A DNA stretch of 64,000 nucleotides, taken from positions 1-64,000 of the forward strand of contig SJOL01007187.1 in the NCBI GenBank assembly GCA_004794785.1, given 5' to 3'. This DNA is from Opisthorchis felineus. Lineage: Eukaryota; Platyhelminthes; Trematoda; Opisthorchiida; Opisthorchiidae. Both the position numbers and the translations under genes were made by a program. Positions 56,701 through 62,400 of this stretch are shown here, one piece after another. The notes below the pieces were generated by a model, which had not been told where the DNA came from, did not search any database, and saw only the letters and a program-made list of their open reading frames with translations. Each line of letters starts with the position of its first letter. Position 1 is the stretch's first letter.

Positions 56701-57850
56701 TCCCCTAAGTTTCGTTAGATGAGCACTACTGATTACTCCTAAAGGATGGAAGATCTGTACGCTGCTCCTTAGTATTTCAATATAGGTTGCTTCTGTCTTT
56801 GTTCTATACTCCACCTGCTGTAAATTGGTTGTCTTTGTTTGGAAAGGGCCTTCCTAGTGGGTTGAAACGTTGTGATTGATCTGAAGCGTAGTTCAGTAGT
56901 AGCTAAAAGAGAGCAGAAGTGACCAACTCGCATAAAGGGTTGCCTTTAAATTGGTCTGTCATTGAAAGACGGATATGCAGTGGTGCCACTTCAAAAGCGA
57001 AATGCTCACAAGGACTCAATTCTGATCGATCTTCTTAAGTAATCTTTCTAGAGCCGAAAATTTTAGGAGTCTTCTTCCCACACAAAGGCCGCCAGCAGGA
57101 ACTCAGCAAATGTGATCCAGTTGGTTGCGTGTTACACAACAGGGAATCATGTGAGTGGCTATTTCCAGAAATTCCTCCCACGAAACGGAATCTAGCGCCT
57201 ATTTCTATTCTCTACACCCACATTTGTACAATACAGAGCTTAACCATTTCCGTAATCACTTTCAAATTCATCTAACCTACAATTAAATAACCAATCATCA
57301 GGTAAGCAGCTTTAATCCGCACATCTGCGGTAACCTCTTGAAAGTATTTTCCTTGCCTAGTATCCATGCTCCTTTCTCAAAAGCCTTCAAATGGGTAGTC
57401 GGCGGAAGAATTCAAAACAATTTTTTGAATCTGAAATACTTCTTGAACCGTTGTGGTGCAAAATGCAAATTTTTTATGTGGTATCTTAGCTGGAAACAGT
57501 AGGACCAACAGCAGACGGCTCTGTCGTTGTCTTTGACGTCGCTAACAACAGAAATGTGAGCAGTCTTCAGACTAAGACTTACCTCGTAATGATTACCGTT
57601 TTTAAACTCTAGGACGCTCACATCTGATGGTCCGCTTTCGGAAACTGTACTATAGTTTAAACGTTACAACAGTCCCGCTTTGGGGGCCCAAAATAAATTA
57701 CCGATTGAACAACTGATCCTCTAGTCCAAACATTTCCAGCAAGTTTGAGCCTTTACTAACAGGTTCAGCTGACGGATCAACCTCCGAATCCTGTTGGGTC
57801 ACTTCGCAGACTTCTACGATCTCTGACTGAGAGTCAAGCATCAGGGTTGG
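17457..57850 (-). CDS. RSPH10B: Radial spoke head 10 homolog B-like, MORN-repeat protein (16 exons)
   Basis: Predicted structural protein of the radial spoke head in 9+2 axonemes; in a fluke this would serve larval cilia, flame cells and sperm. Exons in transcript order: 57850-57702, 57649-57583, 55047-54917, 54855-54744, 49568-49362, 47035-46859, 43376-43232, 40175-40051, 38247-38064, 34267-33970, 33465-33366, 30630-30577, 28662-28555, 27289-27136, 22396-22260, 17729-17457. That is 2421 bases, about 806 residues, against about 870 in human. Residues about 65-300 hold nine or ten MORN repeats of the form Y.G.W..G..HG.G. The rest follows the vertebrate order: Leu-rich helical region ([12 protein letters not shown]), [38 protein letters not shown], an acidic linker and a C-terminal helix ([17 protein letters not shown]). 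Phases agree at all 15 junctions. Exon 1 has an in-frame ATG at 57841 but may be preceded by another exon. Confidence 0.93.
18435..18610 (+). mobile_element. tRNA-derived SINE, copy 6
   Basis: CGAGATGGCTCAAGTGGTTAGAGCG gives box A, GAAGGTCCGTGGTTCCAGCC box B. The body CTTGGGCAACCTGGCAGTAT and tail GTGTTACAGCTGAACGAC are close to the consensus. Confidence 0.87.
18735..19370 (+). mobile_element. RTE-like LINE reverse transcriptase, N-terminal part
   Basis: One + frame near 18860-18930 reads [20 protein letters not shown], like the pre-RT region of RTE elements. The frame from 19066 reads [20 protein letters not shown], then [13 protein letters not shown]. This matches the 'VP..W....IVPI.KKG....C.NYR.ISLL...SK' block. 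Stops and frameshifts occur between blocks. Past 19250 only weak similarity (QAAFW) remains. Confidence 0.7.
19696..19793 (+). repeat. Two 49-bp direct repeats
   Basis: Units at 19696-19744 and 19745-19793 share ATCAGACAGCC..GG..CAAGGT.AAA.AGTACCC..AAATATAG with about 80% identity. They lie 35 bases upstream of an AATAAA at 19828. Confidence 0.85.
20798..20815 (+). repeat. (CAT)6 microsatellite
   Basis: Six perfect CAT units in tandem. Confidence 0.9.
20860..21310 (+). mobile_element. RTE-like LINE reverse transcriptase, core part
   Basis: Frames on + read [20 protein letters not shown], then [13 protein letters not shown] in place of 'FLDFKAAFDSVD'. Further on come [19 protein letters not shown] and [11 protein letters not shown]. 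These follow RT order through the fingers and palm. The first catalytic Asp block is degraded and no intact ADD box is visible, so the copy is dead. Confidence 0.75.
22260..22396 (-). CDS. RSPH10B: RSPH10B-like exon 15 (basic linker)
   Basis: Residues 671-716. The acceptor is TTTTATGCTGCTATAG and the donor GTGAGT; phase 1 in, phase 0 out. It is rich in Ser/Thr, then Arg/Lys ([18 protein letters not shown]). The human protein has a similarly basic low-complexity linker here. Homology is weak and the call rests on phase fit and position. Confidence 0.68.
23415..23592 (+). mobile_element. tRNA-derived SINE, copy 7
   Basis: The head is degraded (CTAACTTAGTGGTTAGAACGCG), with GTGACCGGAAGGTCCATGCTTCC for box B. 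The body GTCTAGGCTTTGGCAACCTGGC and tail GTTACAGCTGAACGAT are well kept. Confidence 0.83.
24100..24430 (+). mobile_element. RTE-like LINE endonuclease fragment
   Basis: The + frame reads [20 protein letters not shown] followed by [17 protein letters not shown]. This matches the 'SGDP..A..G..GVG..LS....ALLDWIPV.SRLCAVRL' region of RTE endonucleases. Other domains are absent. Confidence 0.65.
25520..25955 (+). mobile_element. RTE-like LINE reverse transcriptase fragment
   Basis: A single 138-residue + frame contains [18 protein letters not shown] (first catalytic block, with Ser for Asp) and [20 protein letters not shown] (the catalytic YADD box as YIDD). RFAPSK follows. The material between the blocks is shortened, so this is a deleted relic despite the open frame. 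Confidence 0.72.
27136..27289 (-). CDS. RSPH10B: RSPH10B-like exon 14 (FFDFFEAL helix and acidic linker)
   Basis: Residues 620-670. The acceptor is TTTCACTTTAG and the donor GTGAGA; phase 0 in, phase 1 out. [14 protein letters not shown] matches LVFLEFFEALLSFA of human. It is followed by a Pro/Glu-rich stretch ([17 protein letters not shown]). Confidence 0.9.
27290..28554 (-). other. RSPH10B-like intron 13
   Basis: 1.3 kb. It contains a 13-bp perfect inverted repeat at 27469-27496. No transposable element is recognised. Confidence 0.75.
27469..27496. repeat. Perfect 13-bp inverted repeat
   Basis: AACAGCCTGTCCT is followed by a two-base TG loop and its exact reverse complement AGGACAGGCTGTT. 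The structure would form a tight cruciform or RNA hairpin. Confidence 0.9.
28555..28662 (-). CDS. RSPH10B: RSPH10B-like exon 13
   Basis: Residues 584-619. The acceptor is ATGCTTCTTCAG and the donor GTGAGT, phase 0 both ends. [19 protein letters not shown] matches human [36 protein letters not shown] follows. Confidence 0.93.
28663..30576 (-). other. RSPH10B-like intron 12
   Basis: 1.9 kb. A 66-residue - frame at 29171-28971 and a 106-residue + frame at 29975-30295 have no recognised motif. An imperfect inverted repeat lies at 29814-29856. No transposable element is recognised. Confidence 0.7.
29814..29856. repeat. Imperfect 19-bp inverted repeat
   Basis: TAATGTCATTTTTCGTTTT on the left pairs with AAAACAAAATGACGTTA on the right, with one mismatch and a two-base bulge around a short loop. 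Confidence 0.7.
30577..30630 (-). CDS. RSPH10B: RSPH10B-like exon 12 (54-base small exon)
   Basis: Residues 566-583, [18 protein letters not shown]. The acceptor is TTTCCTTTTAG and the donor GTAAGT, phase 0 both ends. [10 protein letters not shown] matches TMKMRHFLWMLK of human and joins directly to exon 13. Confidence 0.88.
30631..33365 (-). other. RSPH10B-like intron 11
   Basis: 2.7 kb. A 121-residue - frame at 31571-31206 is the longest open frame; no motif is recognised. An A/T-rich remainder shows no known repeat. Confidence 0.7.
33366..33465 (-). CDS. RSPH10B: RSPH10B-like exon 11
   Basis: Residues 532-565. The acceptor is GCAAGATTAG and the donor GTAAGC; phase 2 in, phase 0 out. [16 protein letters not shown] aligns with GNLFREQQRTLYSFSY of human. 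[13 protein letters not shown] follows, parallel to WEIYLAYCRPS. Confidence 0.87.
33466..33969 (-). other. RSPH10B-like intron 10
   Basis: 504 bases between GTAAGT and GATTAG. Nothing else is recognised. Confidence 0.75.
33970..34267 (-). CDS. RSPH10B: RSPH10B-like exon 10
   Basis: Residues 433-531. The helical region [20 protein letters not shown] corresponds to PFTTILLRTFLNYLLHLAY of human. [19 protein letters not shown] then corresponds to [20 protein letters not shown]. The donor is GTAAGT; phase 1 in, phase 2 out. Two in-frame acceptors are possible, ending at 34268 or at 34250, which would drop six residues. Confidence 0.8.
34268..38063 (-). other. RSPH10B-like intron 9
   Basis: 3.8 kb. 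A Ty3/gypsy fragment occupies about 34870-36210. The rest, 36211-38063, shows short open frames only. Confidence 0.75.
34870..36210 (-). mobile_element. Ty3/gypsy LTR retrotransposon fragment (RNase H to integrase)
   Basis: The - strand from 36190 reads [20 protein letters not shown] and LLGRTFHQW, then [20 protein letters not shown]. This is the RNase H and the end-of-RNase H 'PG..N..AD.LS' signature of gypsy elements. Further on, frames read [13 protein letters not shown] (integrase core, second Asp region). [13 protein letters not shown] and [14 protein letters not shown] (integrase C-terminal helix) follow. Frameshifts and stops separate the blocks, so the copy is dead. No flanking LTR was identified. 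It lies in the same orientation as the host gene. Confidence 0.8.
38064..38247 (-). CDS. RSPH10B: RSPH10B-like exon 9
   Basis: Residues 372-432. The acceptor is CCTCTGAATCTAG and the donor GTACGT; phase 0 in, phase 1 out. [18 protein letters not shown] aligns with [18 protein letters not shown], and [20 protein letters not shown] with [21 protein letters not shown]. This is the best conserved non-MORN block. Confidence 0.96.
38248..40050 (-). other. RSPH10B-like intron 8
   Basis: 1.8 kb. Positions about 39586-39660 faintly resemble the 300-bp repeat family (GCGCAAATTTAGCTTTTGAC). An 80-residue + frame at 39171-39413 is not recognised. Confidence 0.6.
40051..40175 (-). CDS. RSPH10B: RSPH10B-like exon 8
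   Basis: Residues 330-371. The acceptor is TAATTATTATCCCAG and the donor GTGAGT; phase 1 in, phase 0 out. Ser-rich sequence leads to [18 protein letters not shown], parallel to ELDLNLLLDMYPETVQPEE of human. Confidence 0.86.
40176..43231 (-). other. RSPH10B-like intron 7
   Basis: 3.1 kb. Only short open frames (60-79 residues) are present. No repeat from the families seen elsewhere is recognised. Confidence 0.65.
43232..43376 (-). CDS. RSPH10B: RSPH10B-like exon 7 (last MORN)
   Basis: Residues 282-329. The acceptor is ACATTTTCAG and the donor GTATGT; phase 0 in, phase 1 out. [18 protein letters not shown] completes the last MORN unit, parallel to GRLTFKNGRVYEGAFSND. The usual Gly of this unit is Arg here (FERMF). 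Confidence 0.94.
44041..44420 (-). repeat. 300-bp family repeat with hammerhead-like core
   Basis: The motif GGAACCCAGCTGAAT with its flank is present at 44086 and again at 44394, a spacing of 308 bases. That indicates a full unit plus the start of a second. On - the core reads CTGATGA-ACCCCATGAAGGGT-GAAACCGG, at 44277 down to about 44249. Confidence 0.75.
45885..46235 (+). repeat. 300-bp family repeat with hammerhead-like core
   Basis: AGATTTAGCTGGGTTCTAGGCGAG at 45893 recurs as AGATTCAGACGGGTTCCAGGTGA at 46189, spacing 296. The core CTGATGAGCCC is at 46026, but the second strand is eroded (GGAAAAAGCC for GGGTGAAACC). Confidence 0.75.
46859..47035 (-). CDS. RSPH10B: RSPH10B-like exon 6 (MORN repeats)
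   Basis: Residues 223-281. The acceptor is TCTCATCTAG and the donor GTAAAC, phase 0 both ends. [20 protein letters not shown] matches [20 protein letters not shown] residue for residue in length. The MORN units [20 protein letters not shown] and [14 protein letters not shown] follow. Confidence 0.97.
47036..49361 (-). other. RSPH10B-like intron 5
   Basis: 2.3 kb. It holds an interrupted (TCA)n microsatellite at 48596-48663. The remainder shows short open frames only. Confidence 0.75.
48596..48663 (+). repeat. (TCA)n microsatellite
   Basis: About 22 trinucleotide units with two single-base interruptions (AACATC and GTCATC). The antisense frames read as runs of Met or Asp, which are artefacts of the repeat. 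Confidence 0.95.
49362..49568 (-). CDS. RSPH10B: RSPH10B-like exon 5 (MORN repeats)
   Basis: Residues 154-222. The acceptor is CTTTCTGCATAG and the donor GTGACT, phase 0 both ends. Three MORN units: [39 protein letters not shown] and [11 protein letters not shown]. They align without gaps to [20 protein letters not shown] onward in human. Confidence 0.97.
49690..49840 (+). repeat. Degenerate tetranucleotide tract
   Basis: Irregular ACTT/ACTC units, then ATTT units, then about a dozen imperfect TTAG/GTTA units (TAGTTAGTCAGTTAGTTCGC). Confidence 0.7.
50430..50880 (+). repeat. 300-bp family repeat with hammerhead-like core
   Basis: The core CTGATGA-GCCACAAGAAGGGT-GAAATTGG lies at 50648-50675. 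It is preceded by CATAAGGTTGACGGAAACTCG and followed by the GTCGTGGACTGTCGAGGAGTCC and GAGGCGGCC blocks shared with the other copies. Confidence 0.72.
52468..52646 (-). mobile_element. tRNA-derived SINE, copy 8
   Basis: On -: CGAGATGGCTCGGTGGTTAA, TTACTGACCGGAAGGTCCGTGG, GTCTAGGCTTGAGCAACCTGGC, and the tail GGTGTTACAGCTGAACGA. It is nearly full length. Confidence 0.85.
53520..54115 (-). mobile_element. RTE-like LINE 3' end
   Basis: The - strand from about 54090 reads [18 protein letters not shown], then [20 protein letters not shown]. Next come [20 protein letters not shown] and [14 protein letters not shown]. This is the conserved C-terminal region of RTE-type LINE polyproteins. A further frame to 53520 may be the last part. 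At least one stop interrupts it. Confidence 0.8.
54744..54855 (-). CDS. RSPH10B: RSPH10B-like exon 4 (MORN repeats)
   Basis: Residues 116-153. The acceptor is TTCCTCTGTTAG and the donor GTAAGC; phase 2 in, phase 0 out. [20 protein letters not shown] and [14 protein letters not shown] are MORN units that continue into exon 5 as KHGK-GRLEY. Confidence 0.96.
54856..54916 (-). other. RSPH10B-like intron 3 (61 bases)
   Basis: A minimal intron from GTTGGT to CTGTTAG. Splicing it out joins PDG-S-YYEGG, which matches WPDGSMYEGE of human. Confidence 0.93.
54917..55047 (-). CDS. RSPH10B: RSPH10B-like exon 3 (MORN repeats)
   Basis: Residues 73-115. The acceptor is CCTTGTTCAG and the donor GTTGGT; phase 0 in, phase 2 out. 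[16 protein letters not shown] and [20 protein letters not shown] are MORN units. Confidence 0.95.
55048..57582 (-). other. RSPH10B-like intron 2
   Basis: 2.5 kb. A 125-residue + frame at 55954-56331 is unusually long for this window but is not recognised. No known repeat is identified. Confidence 0.65.
57583..57649 (-). CDS. RSPH10B: RSPH10B-like exon 2
   Basis: Residues 50-72. The acceptor is TTAAACTATAG and the donor GTAAGT; phase 2 in, phase 0 out. [11 protein letters not shown] completes the first MORN unit with exon 3, parallel to AAFQGGCTYRG of human with identical spacing. Confidence 0.85.
57650..57701 (-). other. RSPH10B-like intron 1 (52 bases)
   Basis: From GTAATT to CTATAG. It is very short, with an in-frame TAA at its donor if unspliced. 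Confidence 0.8.
57702..57850 (-). CDS. RSPH10B: RSPH10B-like exon 1 in this window (N-terminal)
   Basis: Residues 1-49 as numbered here. The acceptor-like TATTGTAG sits just before CCAACCCTG ATG. Acidic sequence ends in [13 protein letters not shown]. The first in-frame ATG is at 57841. Whether translation starts there or in an unseen upstream exon is open; human has a longer low-complexity N-terminus. Confidence 0.75.
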
Positions 57851-58379
57851 CTACAATATGGAATGAACAAAATTAAGAAATTTTGGTGGATTTGATGGGC
57901 ATGATCTGGCTGCAAAGAACTGCTGACGACAAAACAAGAAGTTTCCTACGATGTACTGCCTTGAATGTCCCAAATGTTGGTGAAAAACTTTTGCACTGTT
58001 ACCACACTCTATCGGATTGGCTGATGGATAAATAATTGAATATGTTAACTGAGTATTAAACCGATTTAAATGGCCATCTAATGTTGGGGATAAACCGCAT
58101 TGCTAAAAAACTCATATACAATCTTTGCGTTTGCAGTGTGGATTTTAACTTTCTGGGCTGCAACCGACAATCCTAACCAAGTTAACTTGAAAAATTCATC
58201 ATCGTCATAGACAGCTTAAAAGCAGTGTTCAACACTGATTCTTTCCTGCCGAACAACCATGATTTATTGAAAAGCCTAACTATGAAGAAAAGAATAAAAA
58301 TGGACGGCGAAAGGACTACCACACGTCTAGTCTACCACAAGCATCCCGAGGTGCCTACACCTCCAGACTGTCATTCAGG
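57851..58379. other. Upstream flank of RSPH10B-like gene
   Basis: No motif is recognised. Any upstream first exon or promoter would lie here or further right. I could not identify one. Confidence 0.45.
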
Positions 58380-59175
58380 TAATCTGGATAGGAATTGACA
58401 TCAATTAGCAGCCATATCTTTCAGCGTCTCCGATCAGGCGCAGTGGGGATCACTCGATCTCCCTCCTGAAAGGCGAGTCGCACCGGTACCACCCAGAAGT
58501 TTGGTAATCTCCTTCATACCCTCTGCCAGGTCAAAGATTGGCCACCTATGCTTCCGCCACTCTGAATTGGGCACGGAAATAGCACTCTCTTCGGCAAAAG
58601 ATGGTTCGGCATACGCAATACATAGCCTAACCAACACAGGTTACGGACTTGGACACATTCTTCAATGGAATTCCCCGTTTCCCAACCGAAAGCGTCAGCA
58701 AACACAACAAACACAGCGATCAACTTCCCGCTCGTGAGACTACTTCTTAGACGCTGCCAGACGAACCGCACAGATACGACTATTGAAGAAAGCGGCCTTC
58801 CGTCCGGTGACTTAGTACGATACCAACTCCCGCACATCTGCCCAGCAGGCTCTGGATCGTTAAAGTTGCGCAGCTCGAAGCCATTAGAGAGAATGGGACA
58901 GTTAGCTCAGTCACTGTGTTTGCATCTTGAATTCTTGTTTGTAATACACACCACACATCAATGTCAAGCAAGTCCATTCTGAGAAAAAGAGCAGCTTGTA
59001 TTCCTGCTTGCTTCATAATGCGGATATTGAAAGCACCCAGATAGACTGGGCGTCGAGGCTTGAAAATGAATCTCGAGCTGCCTGAGGAAGGCAGCGTCGG
59101 GTGACGCGCAGATGTCGCTTGCAAAGCTGATAAAGGACAAACGGGGTCATCGGCCCTAAATAATGGACCCATAGG
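58380..59175 (-). mobile_element. Internally deleted RTE-like LINE
   Basis: On -, 59172-58780 reads YLGAFNIRIMKQAGIQAAL, then DVWCVLQTRIQDANTVTEL, then AGVGIVLSHRTEG, the start of an RTE endonuclease. From about 58640, VRNLCWLGYVLRMPNHLLPK and then GMKEITKLLGGTGATRLSGG form the element's 3' end. Only about 150 bases separate the two, so the rest of the endonuclease and the whole reverse transcriptase are missing. Confidence 0.8.
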
Positions 59176-62100
59176 GAGAAAATTATTAATTGGATGGGGA
59201 GAGGGGGGAGAAAAATTATATGAAAGAGGAAGAATGGCGGCGTCGGCAGTAGCCTATTTTCGGTTGCCCGCCCTGTTGTATACAGCAACTAAGGGGACCC
59301 GGCTGATGGCGCCACTTGACGGCTGATGTGAAATGAGTTTATTCGTACGTGTGAAATTCGTGGTTTTATGTGGGCTTTGACACTGCCAGTGCGCCTACCC
59401 ATGACAAGAGGACGATTGAAGCCCTCATGCAAAGCCTTAGACCCAAAAGCTTGCCTGCAAGGCAACGGTGTTTGGCGGGAAATGCAGGTGCATTTCAATT
59501 TTTACAGACCAAGTCGCCACACATGCTCCAACCACCAACCTGGATACCCGGGAGACTGTGTCCGTCCGACATCTAACCACTGACCAACCTGGTATGAGAG
59601 ATCCTGCGAGTGTCACACAGACACCCACCGGTATAGCTCAGTGGGTCACAGAGGTACACAAACCGTCACACCATGGTAAGGTCTAGTCTCTGCATGATAG
59701 TCTTGATGCCCTAGCTTGACATGAATCCATATGATGGTCTCCCATTATTATACCAGAACATTTATTAAGAAGCTACGAATTCTGAGTAAGCAAGCAGTTT
59801 CTTCTTACTTTCTTGCAAACCGTAAACAGATAAAAACTAGTCGTTTGGAGTAAGCAAGTGAAAAGAGCGCTAGTCCCATTGGCCCTCCGTACACCTTCGT
59901 TTTGTCTACGAGGTTATCAAGTGTCTTAAGGCAATGTTCCCGTATAAAAATATAACATCTTTCCTCCGGAAAAATCCCTAGATTACGTGGATATTATCGA
60001 AGGTCTTTAAATTCATCTTCCAGGTCTAGGGTAGATAAACTTGGGGAGCAAAAAAACTAAACGACGTGTGCATATTGTTGCGCTACCCAACCCGAGGGAT
60101 CCGGAGGTTCGATTGGAAGTTGACATCCTGATCGCTTGGGAATAAGAAGCTTAGCTTACTGGAATACGATTAGAATGTGCAAAACGATTTTCAGTGAGAG
60201 CGTTTTTAGGGGTCCTATGGGCATGGATTTACTACCAGAATAAGTGCCAATTGCGATGTTCCAGAAAATAAAAAACGTTTTGGCGAAGCATAATGCCAAC
60301 TGGGATAGGGAGCACAGATTTTATGCACTGGAATATCCACAGAATATTAATGAGTTATTTCTGAATAAAGCGACCACCCGCACATCATTATCTACACTTG
60401 CATCAAATGCTCACAAAAAGTGGATCTAGCTCATCAGCTCAAAGGCCGCTCCTCTTTAACATCATCCACAGGAGCGACCATCTGAAGGTAGTACACTGCT
60501 GAGTGCCCTGCTCGAAAAAGGCTAATTCAGCTAATTCAGAGGGTCACATTTGAAGTAACCTGAGGTTCACCGCTTGTCTCGAGCAGAATAAAGAAAAGCT
60601 AAGCTTTATAATATCCCCGACGTAAGTGACAAATCTCAATATAACTCGAATGTCTCTGGCGCTTTTCGAACAATACAGATAACTAATAACCACACTAATG
60701 AAGTTTGTTCAAAGCCATAATACGCACTCTGGGCTAAAGCTCTCGGGATAAAATAGGTTATAGAACCTCTTGAGGCTAGATTTGAGGCAACGTTCCCCAA
60801 AAAATGACACTCCACTAGGGCCATTGAACCAAAGCTAGAGTGTAGAGTTTTGCACGAAACAAGAATGTTATTGATTCATTTTTTAACAAGGAGAAGGCCA
60901 CTAAACTTTGATAGCTGCTTCTTCGTAAAGATGGAGCACTGGAAGCATCTCGACTAGGTACTGTTTTCCTTGCAATGAACCACTTATCACATCAGGGGAC
61001 CTGACTACTGAAGACAGATCGACGCTGTGAAATGCCATAAAAATTTAGGAAGTCTAAGCGCATTCCAAGGCTTTTCCGATAGTCTAGTGAGCTTTAACGG
61101 CACTTTGAAAGCCAGCTATTCCGTTTTCTTCGCTCAGCCCAACAATAAACGGACAAGAGTACTGTTTTTCGGAGTTTAAAAAGCGCAACGGACGTACTGA
61201 AAACAACAATGAAGAAATCGAAACCTGTTATTCGTATATTTACTGAAATTTTTCCTATCTTTGAAATTCCGAACACAGGAGAAACTACCATTTGATATAT
61301 CAAGCAGTTGTTTGGAGTACCTTCGTTGACATGACCTACAGGAGCCATAGTTCAACGGAGAACTAATCGCTAAAAAAGCTTTACGGAAGTTTCAGGGCTT
61401 AGATTGTCCCGTACTCAGATATTCCAAAGCTCCCTAAACAGGCATTTATTAGAGTCCCAGAAAATGCTTGCATTCAATCTTCTATAGATCGCTATGTTTA
61501 GCAGTCCAATTCAGCAAATTGTATGGCCGCGTATGTTCAGGCATTTTTGCAGTACAAATGAAGAATGCCGAGCAAGTCGTCTGTTTGATTGTCCTTCTTA
61601 GATGTATAGATTGCCTTCTTTTCCTGTTTGCCATCAAAAACAAAAAGCATGTCCCAGATTTACGAGTCCGCAAGTCTCACTGAATACTTCAGCTGGTCTC
61701 TAAACTAGGTTAGGCGATACCAACCTAGGCATACGCAGACATTTGGCTATAAAAGTTTAACCAATGGTTCATACAAATGACTGAAAGATAGAATCATCGC
61801 GGCCCCTCATCTGGCAGGGTTTCTTGTTTTCCAAAGTTCCTGAAGACACCCAAATTGCATCTATATTGACCAAAAATAAACAGGTCTTGTAAAATTACGC
61901 CAACCACAAACACATCGTAAATAACTGTAACAAACACGAAGGGAGAAAAAGCAACAGCGCAAAGCAGAGTTTAGCAAACCCTCAGTGAGTATGCACAAGC
62001 GCCTCCCAGGCTAACCTTAAAAAAGCACACTGTGCCAACCTGGAAAAGTGACAACAGTGCCGAGAAATTTCGTGCTGCAGCAACAGTATGCATCACTTCA

Positions 62101-62400
62101 CCTGATCTGAAGCAAAGCATGATGAAACAATACAATGATTTGCAGTTAATTTAAGCTTTAAGGGTCAATATAGAATAAAGATATGGACCACTGTGATTCA
62201 AAAGCTGGAAATATATTGATTGTAAAGGTTCTTTTTGCATGCTGAGTACTTTTCAGACCGTTCCTTAGGTCAACTGTTTTCAGAAATTCCAACAGATGGC
62301 TTGCATCTAATCCGGCTGAATAGGAAGAGTGGTTTTAGTTTTGGTAGGAAGGTTTGGAGAAATTTGTCCTTATTCATAGAATATGAAGTACTAGACTTGG
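59176..62400. other. Right flank, no gene recognised
   Basis: The first few hundred bases may be the 5' leader of the RTE copy. Elsewhere only open frames of 60-84 residues without recognised motifs are found. Confidence 0.45.
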
